A stretch of 64,000 bases of DNA from Mesostigma viride (Eukaryota; Streptophyta; Mesostigmatophyceae; Mesostigmatales; Mesostigmataceae): assembly GCA_009746045.1 (NCBI GenBank), contig RPFO01001642.1, positions 293,001 through 357,000 on the forward strand, read 5' to 3'. The first letter of the stretch is position 1. Each line of letters starts with the position of its first letter. Below are positions 1-12,971 of the stretch, piece by piece. The notes below the pieces were generated by a model. That model saw nothing but the letters and a program-made list of their open reading frames with translations, searched no databases and was not told where the DNA came from. The translations under genes were made by a program, and so were the position numbers.

Positions 1-695
1 CTTATGCTGGTCGGCAATGGAAGCTCGAGTGAATGCACAGGCGTGACCGTGCCACTCTGTCGGGTATTTAAGGGCAAACGGTGCGAGCCCTCGTTGAGAG
101 CTCGCCCCGGGAACGTGCCCCTTAAAGCGCGAAAAAGTGCAACGTTTGCCGTCGTGCTCACTGCTCAGCTGATGGCCAGGGTAGATGACACGAGCACGCC
201 CCGCCGGGGACGTACGAAACAAATTTAGTTCAAGCCACGTTCTGCCGGCGGGATCTGTGCGGAGATATGCAGAGATCGTGGTCGCAAGCCTCGGCGCAAG
301 ATGGTCCCCGCAGCGTCGTCCTGCATCGTGCACTTTTCTGGTTGCAGATGCTCGGGCGGGAGCTGGCAAGCGAGCTACGTGCCCATGCACGGCCCCCTCA
401 CGGCCCCAGTCGGCCAGGCTCCACTCCGCACACTCCAGCCCGGCGCGGCGCAGGCTGGCATGGCATTTGACCGGCCTTGGCGAGTCCCAGGCAGGAATGG
501 CGGGCGAACTGCCCCAAATCAAACTTGCGCACGTTGCTGCATTGCTGTCACAGCAGCAGAAGGCTCAACAGCAGAAGTGGGCTTTTTCGCGCGAAGATTG
601 GCACCACTGGTCCATGGCCGAATGCTTGCTAAATAATATGCCCCGTTGAAGCTAACACCACTTCCCTCAGCCAATTCCACCTAGACAGCAGTAAA
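1..695. other. 5' flank of FTSZ1, no gene recognised
   Basis: Several short overlapping frames are open on the + strand, but none has recognisable domain content or a convincing start. The stretch holds the upstream region and probably the 5' UTR of FTSZ1. No repeat or transposon was recognised here. Confidence 0.5.
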
Positions 696-2501
696 ATGGC
701 CTACGCCGTGGGGATGCACCTTCAGGCATGCCAGGCGAAGCAATCCCAGGTTGCGTTTCACGCGCCAGCATCCTACGTGGGCTTGAGAAGCAGTAATTTC
801 CGGCCCGGCAAGCCCACCAGCCACCATTATGCGCGTGGGGTAGCTCGCGTGCACAAATCACAAGCTGCTAGGCGACTCCTGGTGGTGGCATTAGACAGTG
901 CGCGTATTAAGGTCATCGGGGTCGGTGGTGGAGGCGGAAATGCGGTGAACCGTATGATGGAGGCAGGCCTTCAAGGCGTCCAGTTCTGGGCGGTAAACAC
1001 GGACGCACAGGCTTTGACATCGTCTCTGTGCCCTAACACCGTTCACATCGGCCAACAGCTAACACGCGGTCTTGGTGAGTTTTTTTGTTCCTGAAGCCGT
1101 TGTATAGCAGAGACATGCTGGGATTTCATTTCTGTCGACCGCTTTAAAGCAGCCGTCGGCGGTAAGCCCGGCCGTCAGTTTTGACCAAAGCGTCGTAAGA
1201 CATCCTTATACATGCACATCTGGGCTAGTCGGATTCTTAGTAAAGATTCGCAGCAGCATACAAGTAAATGCTTGCACGTTCCATGTAAGACCGCTGAGTG
1301 GAAGCGAATCCCTGTCGATGTATGCAACCCATGCTGCCGCGTGTCCAATTATCGCGGTGTCTTGATCATCTGTCGCTAAAATCGACGTAATGGTGTTGCC
1401 GGATCTCGATCTTGATTGCCAACAGGGTATGATACCTTAAATGGCATTTTTCATTACGGACCCTTCATGGTGTAGGGCAGACCCATGTACCTCCCAGCAT
1501 CCTTTGATGGCATGACTTGTCTCTGATAGGTGTATTTTCCTGAAGTGCACAGTATCTCTGTGAGGAGGGTTTACCACGGCGGTCGCTAGTGGGTGCTTAG
1601 CTAGCATCCCCAGCACATGCTAAGCCAGATGACCTGTGCTGTGAGCTGTTTGTCTGGCAAAGCCTTCTAACTTCACAGTGGAGAGAATTGATATCTGGTA
1701 CGGGTTGGTACTGTATTGACGAACCTGAATGTGGGCATAAGCGGATGTAGGTAAAGCGGCGTCAACTGTTCACCATCGTGGATTCCACCCCCATGCCCTT
1801 TGCTCCCCCCCCCCCCCCCCCCCGGCCCCCCTGGCCCCCCCTTTTGTGCGGGCAACATGATTTCAAGCCGTAGTGTGGGCCACAATCTGGAAGTGCCCGT
1901 TTTAAAAACATGCCTGTGTATGCCAAGCACAGCTTACAAAGGGATGCATGGAGGATTTCGAACGTGAACTGGGCCTTCTGCTGCTTTCCCTTAATCAAGA
2001 TACAGGGTTACATGCCCCCCAGCCCCGCCCCATCCAACCAACCCAGCATTCCTTGATATCTTCTTTTAAGTAGAGGTAGGTCTTCTTCTGAGTTTTTTTT
2101 ATGAGTTTTAAGATGAGGTGATGCCTGCGCTAGTTGTCTCTTTGATGCCAAGACCAAGACCCTTTTTCTATGAATGAGTATTTAAGTTTATACTTTCTCA
2201 CTGCCAGCACCATGCGCTATTCTGACTGCAGAGATACCCCAACCACTCGTGGTGTGCAACCCAGATTGAAGGCATATTGTAGCTAGGATTCTTTTGTAGC
2301 TACGATGGTGCTATGTTCCTATTCCCTCCCCACCCACTGGGTGGAATGGATGTCCGGTTGTGTGCAGGCGCACGCTCGCACACACACACACACACACACA
2401 CATACACACACACACGACATGCTGTAGTGACCGCACATGGGTAAGAGAAGTGGCACACATTGTGCCCATTAACCAATGCTCCCACGCTGCCGCTGTCCCT
2501 A

Positions 2502-2559
<58 letters not shown>

Positions 2560-4724
2560 CAACTGACGACCGACCGCAGGCACAGGCGGGAATGTGGAAC
2601 TGGGCGAGCAGGCGGCGGAGGAGTCCGCCGACGAGCTCGACCGCGCCGTCTCGGACGCCGAGCTCGTGTTCATCACCGCCGGGATGGGGGGCGGGACCGG
2701 GTCGGGCGCCGCCCCCGTGATCGCCCGCATGGCTCGCGAGCGGGGCATCCTGACGGTGGGCGTGGTCACCTACCCGTTCATGTTCGAGGGTCGGCGGAGG
2801 ACCGCCCAGGCCATGGGCGCGGTGGAGGAGCTGAAGAAGAACGTGGACACGCTGATCGTGATCCCAAATGACCGGCTGCTGGACGTGGTGGACCAGGCGA
2901 CGCCGTTGCAGGCGGCGTTCCTGCTGGCCGATGATGTGCTGCGGCAGGGCGTGCAAGGAATCTCGGATATCATCACGGTGCGTTGGTTTAGTTTTTGAGA
3001 AGGGTCGCTGGGTAAGAGGGAAGGATATGGTGTGCTGTGGGGGGCATGCAAGATACTCTTGCGGTGAGGACTGGACGGGTCGTGTTAGGCACAGCTCAGA
3101 ATCCTATCATGCTACTATGAAAATATGAGCACTGGGAGATCGAAGTTCGTGAGTGGATTGGTCGGGCGGGGGGGGGTGGGGGGCGGAAATGGGGAGGTAG
3201 GGCAGGATAGATGATTGTGAAAGGATTGAAATTGGGGGTGGGGGCTGAAAGTCAGGCTGCTCTGGTGAGGCGGAGGATGCCGTGATTGCAGGGGGTGGGG
3301 TGGAACAGGGGCTGAATAAAGAGGACAGAAATTACCGTGGTGAGGGAGAGGACATGTCAGCAAGAGTAAGAGAGGCAGGGGGGTTGTTGAGTATGGAAGG
3401 TTCTGAATCTCGTAGCAGCGTTACAAGCCATGGGCCTCTTCTACTTATATCAATTGAACAAAACACAAGCATCCCTACATACTTTTTTGTGACCGTGCGG
3501 ACGATTGATGACAGGGTACAGTCCAGTTAAGCAATCCTCTTCCCCTGCCGCGCGTCATCCCATTCCCCCCCCCCCCCTCCCCCGCCTGCCCGTGTTAAAT
3601 GCCTGGCCATGTCATAATCCCTTACAAATTGTTCAGCAGCAAACAACTGGTTAATCCTCAACTACCCCTTTGAAATTCGGCCGCTGTTATAAAACGCTCA
3701 TCCCTGTAAGACGCAGTGCCTGCCTTGCTTCACGCCTATCCCCCCCCCCCCCCCCCGCATGTGCCCGGCCTTGTCACCATCCCTTACCATTTCCTTGGTG
3801 AAGAAGCAGGTGCAAGCACCCAGCAAGCTATGAACTATAAGCTGTGACATGCTAATTTTATAAGCTATGACATCATAGTAGTATCACGGAATATAAAAGA
3901 TTACATAGCTCGCTGTATATTCACTAGTATATATCAACTTATCAAGCAATGATATACGATTGCGGAATGCCACGATTTCCCTGACGCTCTCTCGTGGTGC
4001 TGCCCATGTTTCCCACCCCAGCCCCCACCCCCCACCCCCCCGTCGGTCCCCGGTTTTATGACCATCCTTTGACCATCAGCTAACCAGCAGCCAGCCGGTC
4101 AACGCTCATCACTTGATGCATTCCCTGCTTTCTTTCAACTAAACTCACCTCCCCACCCCACCCCACACACATACACATACGCAGGTTCCTGGCCTTGTCA
4201 ACGTCGATTTCGCCGATGTCAAGGCCGTCATGTCCAACAGCGGGACCGCCATGCTGGGGGTGGGCGTGTCCACCGGGAAGAATCGCGCCGAGGAGGCCGC
4301 CACCCAGGCCACATCTGCGCCGCTGATCGAACGCTCCATCGAGCGCGCCACAGGGATCGTCTACAACATCACCGGCGGGGTCGACTTGACCCTCCGCGAG
4401 GTCAACGTCGTGTCTGAGGTTGTGACCTCGATGGCCGACCCCTCGGCCAACGTCATCTTCGGCGCGGTGATCGACGAGAAGTACAACGGCGAGATCCGCG
4501 TCACCATCATCGCCACGGGGTTCTCCCAGTCCTACTCGGACGGCGCCAAGGCGGTCCCTGGGGTCAAGGGGATCGTCCCCGGGATCGGCCTGGGCGGCGC
4601 GGGCAAGTCAATGGGGGCGGCGGGCAAGGCGGCGCCGCCCAAGCCGTCCCCGTGGCAGCGGCCGGAATCGAGGACCGGTTTCCCCGGTAGTGGCGCGGCC
4701 GGGCGGAAGGACGGGTACTTGTGA
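696..4724 (+). CDS. FTSZ1: Plastid division protein FtsZ, FtsZ1 type (3 exons)
   Basis: Tubulin-like GTPase that polymerises into the stromal Z ring at the plastid division site. Exons: 696-1074, 2580-2977 and 4185-4724, with GT-AG introns 1075-2579 and 2978-4184. The phases match: codon GGC is split over the first junction and the second is in phase 0. The product is 438 aa. Residues 1 to about 65 are rich in Ser, Ala, Arg and Lys, as in a chloroplast transit peptide. The FtsZ core follows, with [16 protein letters not shown], the tubulin signature GGGTGSG at residues 163-169, and the T7-loop motif NVDFAD at 265-270. Sequence such as GVVTYPF, NDRLLD and [15 protein letters not shown] follows plant FtsZ1 rather than FtsZ2. 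The tail is short, Gly/Pro-rich and lacks the C-terminal ARC6-binding core of FtsZ2. Both introns carry simple repeats. The start is the first ATG giving a plausible transit peptide. All core motifs are intact. Confidence 0.95.
1804..1823. repeat. Poly-C tract in FTSZ1 intron 1
   Basis: An almost unbroken C run in intron 1, followed by a C/G-rich stretch. Similar C runs occur in intron 2 near 3566-3580 and 3740-3757, and a G run near 3167-3180. They have no coding role. Confidence 0.8.
2380..2556. repeat. (CA)n microsatellites before FTSZ1 exon 2
   Basis: Two CA-dinucleotide blocks lie at about 2380-2415 and 2503-2556. The second ends about 24 bases before the 3' splice site of exon 2, so it fills the usual pyrimidine-tract region. 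Long frames across it encode only alternating Thr-His or Cys-Val and are not genes. Confidence 0.9.
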
Positions 4725-5530
4725 AGCGCAGAGGCTTTGCGAGGGCTACCCCTCGTCTGACGATAACCATTACAGTGGCCATTACAGTGACCATTAGAAT
4801 GACAATGTCCGGTACACGAGGCTTCGCGAGGGCCAATCCTTCGAAGGGGTTAAATCCCCTAGTCCCATTCGCTTATTGGATAGCAGAGTGGGGCCAACCA
4901 ACTTCGGGGTCACCCTCGTCGAGTGTTGGCCTGAATTGTGGGCGGCTTTACCAGTGCCGCGGTCGATTTTGGGGAGTCTCGGATCGAGGCTGGTCGATTC
5001 CTACGCATCCGTGCGATGTTGTCTACGCATGGCAGGTTCTCCATGCTCAAAGCAGCCACAGCCTGGTTCAAGGAGTCACACTGCTCACAAGGACCTGATG
5101 GCAGAGTGAATCGGATTCACGGGGCGTTGCCCTCTCGAAATGTCAGGATTCAAGTTGTCCGGGCTGAAAATGAATGTCGGGATTCATGAAATGTTCAACT
5201 TTATGGCCTGGGTCCTGCTGTTCATGGGCGTTATATGGGAAGGGATAGTCTGCAGGGTCCTGCAAGTCCGTGTGCTTGTGACTGCCCACGAGACAGGTAT
5301 AAATTTGTGTGACTTTGGAACCTGGACTGTGAGTGCTTTGCTGGCATAGATGTTTAGTTGGCCGGGGGTTGAATGGGCTTGGGGCCTTGGGCATTTACTG
5401 TAGCAGGCTGTACATGGACTACTTGACGTTGTCTTTTGAGAGAAATGTGGTTTCTCGTTTTGTTTCAAAGGGGGAGTAGCTTGCATGGATGAACATTATT
5501 AATAGGGACGCAACCCTAACACCTCCGTTT
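4725..5530. other. 3' flank of FTSZ1, no gene recognised
   Basis: Contains the FTSZ1 3' UTR. The short frames at 4721-5486 on both strands have no recognisable domains. A transposon tail begins at about 5534. Confidence 0.4.
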
Positions 5531-5723
5531 ACAATTAATTAATTAATTAATTAATTAATTAATTAGGAGCATAACTCCGTTGGGAGTATATGTATCACAT
5601 AGCCCAGAGAAGGGGCATATGGCCTATAACACATTCTAAGCTACTTCCTGCAAGGGTGGGAATGTAAACGACACTTGCTCTAGTTGCACCAGGGCACCTG
5701 CATCCCCATGATCTATCAAGCTA

Positions 5724-5725
<2 letters not shown>

Positions 5726-5754
<29 letters not shown>

Positions 5755-5756
5755 CT
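5726..5756. repeat. (AAGT)n microsatellite
   Basis: About seven tandem copies of AAGT lie within the 3' UTR of the ORF1-only LINE. Confidence 0.9.
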
Positions 5757-6489
5757 ACTTGCGTGTCATGCGCAAAGGCATGCCACGGAGTACTATGCTA
5801 ATCTCATTAGAAAAATAATTACACAAAAGTTTAAACAAATATCGTCTGCATCATCCCCCAACCGTTAAGCACTAGATGGGGACGTAATCCTCATCCGAGC
5901 TGTCCTCTACTGTAATGGCAGACGAGGCGGTAGTCTAGCGGCTATCCTCAGGACCAATAACCTCCACCTGCGGACTTCTACCCTGGCTAGCAACGGGCTG
6001 CGGGGCCCGTGGGGAGAAAACAGGAGCATACCCCTCGGGTCAAGCTATGCCGAGCTAAGGGGGAGCCTGTCATGGGGGGGAAGATCATCATAGCTATACA
6101 AAAGCTAGGGTGTGGCATCTCAGCAGAGAGCAGCTCTCTGCATGGGCACAGCATAACTAAATATAGCTAGGCATCATCTGGAGTGTGGCCCGCATCATAG
6201 GCACACATATGTACATGGCTAAATAATGCTCGTGAATCAGCTGGTATAGTGCCTGTAGGAGGCGTACATGTACATGGCCACGGTCTATCTATTCTACACT
6301 ACTACTGCTGTATTCCCCTAAGCTGGGGCGTTTGGAGTCGCTGGGGCCGCGGTGGTCGCATGCCAGGGCTTGTGGCCGACGTAGATGGCCGCCCCCTTCC
6401 AGTACACCGGCTGCCCCGCCTTGGTCTGCCGGAGCTGGAGGTAGGTCGGCCATAGCTCCCGTCGCCGTTATTGCTGCGCCAGGTGTCAC

Positions 6490-8225
6490 GGACGCGAGCT
6501 GTGTCATCCGGGCGCCCACTATGCACAAGACCGGTGACGTGCGCAAGGAATTTGTTTTCTGCGCATTTTCGACAAAGGCTAGTGACCGGGGGGGGGACAC
6601 TAGCACTTACAGCATAAGAGCGGACGAAAGTGCACGTGCGCGCGCGCCGGGCCAGGCACGGCTGGGCGCGCAGCACAGACGTACTTGAGCGGACGGCAGC
6701 ACAAGTGCGCAGCGTCGAGAGGATCATACGCGAGTTAGTGGACAGCTGGAGCTGGAGCTGGAGCTGGAGCTGGAGCTGGACTGCTGGACTTCAACAGCGC
6801 CGAGGCTATTGACAGGCCAGGTGTCTTTGTGGTGTAGAATAGCGGGTCAACGTTATGAGGACTGGACAGAAAATGGAAAAGGACAATTTGCGGTGCGGAG
6901 CCAGATCGCTGGAATGAATGCGAAGTCGCTGGCAGCCTTAAAAAGGGATTTCTTCTAGAAAGGAAAGATTAGAAGCAATGTTTGCTGGGCCACTCACACG
7001 CAAGGTGTGAGCGTGCAGATTGTTTGAAGGATATTATGCTTCGACCTTGGTGGACGTGACTCAATGCCGGACATTCCCAGGGACAGAAATGCCGGAGCCT
7101 CTAGGAGATGAGATCGGCAACAGGGTAGCAATTTAGATTTGTCGGGATGCCTTCCTGTTTTTGTTGGCATGTGTGGTAGTAAGCCAGGACGGCAACTGGA
7201 ATGCGGTTTCTGTTTGCATGGTTCAGGCAGCAAGATAGTTTTGGCATTCCTGGCTGGACTGACAAGTGTGGCGTGTGTCATGCGTGTGGCATGACGAATG
7301 GTTTGATTCATAGTCGAAGAGGACTCTCACGTAGCGTGTAGTCTCTTCGAGTCTCTCGTTAGTGGCCTTCGTGTTTCTCCCTTTCCTTGGGAGCAAGGCC
7401 GGTAGCATGTCATGGAGCGCTGCCTAACTGCGGGCTCGTGAGCATGGAGTGCATCGATATTGAGACTATCAACGTGTTGTAATTGTATTAACTTTCTCAA
7501 TAAATTCCGCATGTGCGGCTTCATCATCAGACTGTGCAAAGTGTGTGTTTTGAAAGCATTATTCTATAGCAGGGGAGGCAATAAGGTGGATATCAGGCAC
7601 GAGGGACAGTTCCTTGTCCTCGGCTGAGAGCCCTCCTTTCTTTACTCGAAGAGACTACCCGGTAGTCTGCTTCCTTCTGTTCGAAGCCAAGACGTTGGCT
7701 TTAGTGTTTATCAACCATCAGCAGTACAGGGAACGGCCTGGCTGACAGTTTGTAAAGGAAGTGTCTTGAGACAGATTTTAAGAAAATAGAACTAGCCAGA
7801 ATTTGCTGGCTCTTGTCTTTTTCTGGCAGGCTAGTCGAGTCGTTATCCTTGACGCCTGTTATAAAGCCTTTGGTTGTTGCTTCGTCTCAGCGAAACCTAG
7901 GCTTGTTGGTTCTTGTTTTGCCCATTGGTCAGCTGGTGCATGCCACTGATCGACGCGAGCGCAGACTCGAGCCATGGCGGATGCAAATAGAGCAGATGCC
8001 GACACGCCCGCTCCGGGGTCGAATGGCGGGATTCCTCCCGCCGTACCCGCAGTGGGTGAGAGTCGCGACCAAGAAGCGCCGCTGAGTGGGACAGGTCCTC
8101 GCCCACCCCACCGGGTATGCAGTTAAGGCAGGCACGTCAGCTCAGCTCATTTGGGTTCTACCAAAGCTGAGCATGGCCAACCGCCATGGTGGCGCCGGAG
8201 ATTGTGGCACGCAGACGCGACACAG
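6490..8225. other. DNA interrupting LINE copy 1; no gene recognised
   Basis: Comparison with copy 2 (junction near 21065-21085) shows that this stretch is extra. It includes a (TGGAGC)n block at about 6745-6780. No terminal repeats, target duplication or recognisable protein could be assigned. Short frames on both strands look random. Confidence 0.4.
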
Positions 8226-8292
8226 GGTCAAGTCATCGTCAAGGGTGAAGTGAGTCTTCTCGAGCCGCTTGCGGCGTCTGAGAAAAGAAATC

Positions 8293-9499
8293 TCAGTGTC
8301 CGCCGGGTACGTTCTTAAAGGTGAGAAGCAGCGGGGGCGCCCCTGCCTTACCCCGCGCGCGGGGAAGGCGGTGGGCGACCAGCTCGATCTCACCATGCAT
8401 TAAGGCCCATGCGACCAAGGATTTCTCTCTCAAACGCACGCGTAAGCTTCTCGGAATTCTCACCTTCCTCCATGTCGAAGTTCTTGACAATGACGTTGAG
8501 GATGCGCCTGGCCGGAGCTCGGCCTCCTCGCGGAGGTCAAGCGTCTGCCGCTGGAGCTGGGCTGCGACGGCGGAGGTGGTGGAGGTGGTGTGCTGCTTAA
8601 GCATGTCCGCCCTGGTCGTGATGGGAGGAGCATCGCCGGCCAGGCCAGCAGGGGCTGGCTTGGCGGCAATGTCCTTCACCGCCTGGGCGGTGAGGCCTGC
8701 GGTCATTTTGCAGGACCTCGATGGCGATGGCCTTGTCCTTGAGGCGCTGGTCGATGTCGCGGAGCTGGGCGGAGATGGAGTCGGTGGAGGCGGAGGGGGG
8801 GGGGGGGGGGGCGAGGAGGGTGGCGGTGGCGCGGTGGGGATGGTGGGGAGCTCAGCAGCCAGCGTGCGACCCACAGCTGCCACATCTGCAGCAAGGGGCA
8901 TCACGTGCTGTGAGAGGGCTTCGTGGAAGTGGAGGAGGAAGGAGGATTCGGTCAAGGGGGCGGGGTGCAGGAGGTCCTCGGCAGAGCGCTTAAGGATGGT
9001 AAAGAGAGCTGCGAGCTGAAGGCGGGGGCGAGACCAGCCGGCCAGGTTGGTCGAAGAAGGTACGTCAGATACGTGGCACTGGGAAAACCGGCTGTCAGCT
9101 CCGTTGCGGAAAAGTTGGTTTTGAAATGGAGTTGCTGGCACAGGGCCAGCAGTGAGGCGCCGGTGTGACCCGTAAAACACGAGATCCAGTATCTTGATGG
9201 GTGACATGTCGAAAAGGCCAGGCCTGTTGACGTCGAAGGTGGTAAAGAGCCTGTCAACGTCAAAATCGCGCTCAGACCAGCCAGGTTCGCCTGGGCGACT
9301 GCGCTTTGGGTCAGGCAATGCAGAGGGCGAGGAAGGCCCGGGAGGTATCAGTCTGGGCGACCACCAGTGCGCGACTAGTGTCACCACTGCCTTCCGGACC
9401 TGAGGGCGAAGCTGCAGCCGGATCGAGCTGCAGACGTATTTTCAATTTGCCGAGCGCAGCCGCCAGGCTGCTTTGCGTCGAGTAGCGTTTGCTCGTCAT
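8293..9499 (-). pseudogene. ORF1 (gag-like) of LINE copy 1, frameshifted
   Basis: ATG at 9499 opens MTSKRYSTQSSLAAALG, which resembles MSKRPSTQRSLAAALG in copy 2. The frame then shifts near 9390 into one that runs to 8293. The middle of the protein has a long proline-rich stretch encoded by the G-rich run near 8795-8815, followed by an Arg-rich part (RIPRSLRVRLREKS). The continuation ISFLRRRKRLEKTHFTLDDDLT lies at about 8290-8220 in another frame, and the end (GQPVYWKGAAIYVGHKPW) lies about 1.7 kb away at 6450-6320. The basic C-terminus resembles ORF1 proteins of algal L1-like elements. It is broken by frameshifts and the interruption. Confidence 0.55.
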
Positions 9500-9699
9500 G
9501 TATATTGCGTAATAGCTTCAGAAAATTATATCAGCATGTGCGTCTTAGAAAGACGAAGCAAATGTGATATTCACAGCCAAATTCGGTGCTCAAAGGTGAA
9601 AGTTATGAGCTCCGCCGTCAGCTAGCCATGGCTACCTCGTGGCATGGCCGTTTACAATAGATGGCCTATATGAAATATATTAGTTAGGGCAGGCAGTTG

Positions 9700-12165
9700 G
9701 GCACACTGTCAGGGTGAAATTCTGCACGTCTCTGACAACCATTTCACCGAGTCACCGGCTTGGCGGCCAGCGGCATGCGCGCAGCGCACCCCGATGGAGC
9801 ACACGGGGGACGGCGCGGCGCCAGTCAGCCTTGACCGCTGGTTGGCCCACAATCATTCATGACATCTGTCTCCTTCAAGACCGGGGTGGGGCTTGCGCCG
9901 GCGCACCCCCCCGCGCCGCTTCATCCCGTCGACTACGGCCGCCCGTCTTGGTGTTGCTGGCCCCGGGCGCCCGCCGCCCGCGGCGCCCTCCTCGGCCGCC
10001 GACTACCAAGTCCCCGCCTTGCAAGGCAGCCCTAGGACTTGTTGCCGAGGGCTGCCTAGCTTCAGCCTCCAACAACGTCGTCCACCCGGCTTCACTTTGG
10101 AGGAATTGGACGGTGCCCTTGCCTCGCTTGCGGTACGATGCTGCGGACGCGGGTGCCGACCACGTTTCGGCCGAGCTGCTCATCGAGACCCCTGACCTAG
10201 CCTGCGTTGCGGTATAGCTTCTGCTGCATGGCGTTCTGCCCTAGCTGTCAGAACCGTGTTCTGCTCTCTACTTTATAATGATCCTCCGACCTCCACCTGC
10301 TGATCGAGTGGCAGACGGCCATCCGAGTCATGCTGTATACATGACGGAAGGGTGCTGCTGCTGACCCCGGTAACTATATCGCCGGGTGGACGTCTGCCTC
10401 CAGCTAGAGTGCCGCGCTGAAGGATTTCATGCGCATGATGCTGCACAGGCCCCGGGCTGCATGCGCCATGGACCCATGCAGACCTGGGTGAGTCTCATGA
10501 ATATGGGTTTCCGTAATGCATGGCTGTAACACTGTCATGGCTGTGTTTGTCCGTGTCGCGTGCCGGCTCGTGGATCGGGAGGTGCGTCACATTTGCCCTG
10601 ATCGTTTTCGGCTGGTCTTCATTTCTGTTGACTACATCAAGGCTTTTGACACGGTCCTCTCACTCTGGACTGGGAGGTTCTAAGTTCCAATTGGGCCATG
10701 ATTCCTAGCTCTGGATATCGCGTGCCACCAGCATTCATTTCTGCCATGTGCCGGCTGTACGAGGGTTCACAGGGATGCCATGCAGTAGACCATGCATGCA
10801 GTAGTGCGGAGTCACTGCGGTCGAGTAGGCACCACCCCACCACTGCATGATATCCCCTTCACCACGGGGTGTACGGGGCAAGGTTGTACATCCTGTCCCC
10901 ATATCTGTTCATTATTGTCGTGGATCACGTCATGCGCCAGGCATGTGGGCGCTTTACCGCTCAGACTGAAGGGGTTCGAGCCTGGCTTGGACATCCTTAA
11001 CGATCGCAAAAAGGGCAGCGGTGGCCCTGGTTAGGTACCGCCTAGCTGTCCGACCTGATTTATGCGGATGATATACCACGGCCGGCTCATCGAGCCGCGC
11101 CCCGAGCACATTCAGACCTGGCTGGACTGTCTGGGCTTGGAGGCGCGGGCCCGGCCGGTGGGATTGGAGAAATAGTGTACGTCAAAACTGACGCGATGGT
11201 GATTGGGGCCGACCAGTCGCCCGCCGCAGCCTGCCGCGGCTGCTTATCGGGAGGGAGGTCCCGTTCCGTGATCGCTTCAAACTAGCTGCTGGGGAGCACA
11301 TGTGCTCCCTGATACCGCCGTCTGTCCGGCGACGATGTGGACACCCGCATCGGCCTGCATGGCCTGCCAGGGCCACTGAGGCTCCGTTCGCTCGACACCG
11401 TACCTACCACTTGGCACTCAAAGGACCTGGGCGAGGACTGCAAGCTCGAGTGCTCTTCAACCGGTCAGTCCTGGTCGACCTCGATCACGGTGCTGGTGGA
11501 CGCTCACGAACAAGCTGGTCACCCGGCTGATTGGCACAGTACGTTTACAGGATCTCCGACAGGTCCTGATCATGTAGGGCTTTCCACGCATAGGTCCGGT
11601 CGTTGAGAGTCTTTGTATAAGGGTATGTGCCCCGTATTATGGATTCATGAGATTAGGCAGTGTAGGATAGCATTCGTAGGGCATCCAAGTGCTAGGACAA
11701 GTCAGGTAGACACCGACCTCGGTCTGGCCGGCCCCTGGGCAGCGGCTTGGCCCGCAGTCAGGGCGGCGTATCCTGACCCAGCCTGGCCCTAATGACAAAC
11801 CCAGACGGGTTTGGTAGACCTGCCATGAACTATACAGATCAGTTGCTGGCTGACCTAGTGGTCCCAGCCCAGTTTGAACACCGCGTTTCCTTCCGGCTCT
11901 CACTTGCTTGGACCTACTGCCATGCAGGACAAGAAGAGGTGGCAGACCATTGTCCGGGCCCACACACCAGCCCCTGTGGGCAAGCCCCCCGCCCCCCCCC
12001 AGGAGGAAGGGGCGCTTTGCTGAGTAGAGTAGCTAGGATTTTGGTAGATTAGTTTAGAATTGGCTCAGTTCGGTTTCGCCGCTTCGCTCACCCCCATCCA
12101 TGGGGGAATATGTGCTACATGATCTCGGGCAATGGAGTCATGTTATTATTTAATTGAATTTGGCA
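9700..12165 (+). mobile_element. Degenerate LINE retrotransposon with RT remnants
   Basis: Reverse-transcriptase blocks occur in the right order but in shifted frames: a fingers motif (FTLEELDGALASL, about 10090-10135, then GADHVSAELLIE, 10150-10190), VDYIKAFDTV (about 10625-10660), a GC..SPYLFIIVVDHVM block (about 10880-10940), and the catalytic DLIYADDI with Tyr-Ala-Asp-Asp at 11061-11072. The C-terminal part (11640-12010) matches the LINE ends at 12588-12971 and 23711-24097, including IxQRRxxxVGHLAR-type and PVGKPP sequence. The 3' UTR (12015-12140) aligns with that of the 23.6-kb copy and ends in an A/T-rich tail near 12140-12165. Many stops and frameshifts make it a dead copy. Confidence 0.8.
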
Positions 12166-12379
12166 TACATCACCTTGAACGCGTGCAGGCAACTACAAGC
12201 CAGGTCACTAAAATATTACATGCACAGACCTGTTGTCTCCTTGACAGTACTTACACCCCATTGGGCCGCCCGGGCCGAGGGCCAGGTCAGTTACATGCAG
12301 CTATCAATATAAGACATCGAACATCATATCGATCCAATTTTTTTAATTATCATCGCAAAGTTGCAGCTCTGCACATTAG

Positions 12380-12971
12380 ATAATTAATTGATTAATTAAT
12401 TAGACTCGTGCTCCCGTTGGGGTCGAGTCACGGAGCATTAACCCCGATGGATGGATGGATGGATGGGTGCAAACAGTCCTACCGGTCTAAGCTATCTACA
12501 TCAGCTACCTACGACATCTATCTAACAGCAACTAACTACAACATCTATCTATACAGCATCACGTGGCCCTAGGGGAGCTGTCTGGCGTCAGTGCCTCCCG
12601 TGGGTTTGCACACGCGGGCGCTTCCCCACAGGGGGGGGCTCGTTGTCCTCTATGACCTGGGCCCACTTGGCCTTGTCCATCATCGTCTTCCAAATCACGG
12701 AGAGGCCTAGGCCCCCCATGTCCTCTACTAGCTGTTCTTTGAAGGTGCGGGCCTTGCGGCGTCTAACATAAGGGGGCCCGGCCCACGTCAGGAGGTGCCG
12801 GCCAGGCTGAGCTGGTCGCAGTCCTGCGGGGGGGCCACGTGAGGAGTCTACCTGGTTGGTGCGAGCTAGGTGCCCTACTAGCTGCAGGCGCCGCTGCTTA
12901 ATGGTGCTGGTGATCTGCACATTGATCCGGCCTCCTTGATTGAGAAAAATGTGCATCCATACATGTGACAT
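12380..12971 (-). mobile_element. LINE 3' end, C-terminal RT ORF fragment (minus)
   Basis: The minus frame 12971-12588 encodes the C-terminal end of a LINE RT protein (KQRRLQLVGHLARTNQVD, then a PGRHLLTW motif). This end is typical of non-LTR retrotransposons. It is followed by a ~150-bp 3' UTR, a hairpin with arms around TGCTCC..GGAGCA (12406-12438) and a (TTAAT)n tail at about 12380-12402. It is 5'-truncated, as is usual for LINEs. Confidence 0.75.

Larger units (their letters stand above)
5534..9530 (-). mobile_element. ORF1-only LINE copy 1 (minus strand, interrupted)
   Basis: Read on the minus strand, this runs from an ORF1-like gene (9499 to 8293), through an interruption (about 8225-6490), to the last ORF1 codons (stop at 6318-6320), a 3' UTR, a short hairpin (CTCC..GGGAG near 5575-5588) and a (TTAA)n tail at 5534-5565. 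Copy 2 at 20440-22830 has the same order without the middle interruption, which defines the extra DNA here. The 3' UTR is shared with 20450-20880 and 51915-52240. No reverse transcriptase is present between ORF1 and the tail. The tail and 3' hairpin suggest LINE-type retroposition, with enzymes supplied in trans. Confidence 0.65.

Noticed and set aside
2300-2956. 218-codon minus frame across the CA repeats
   Set aside because: Poly Cys-Val from a dinucleotide repeat and antisense to FTSZ1 exon 2.
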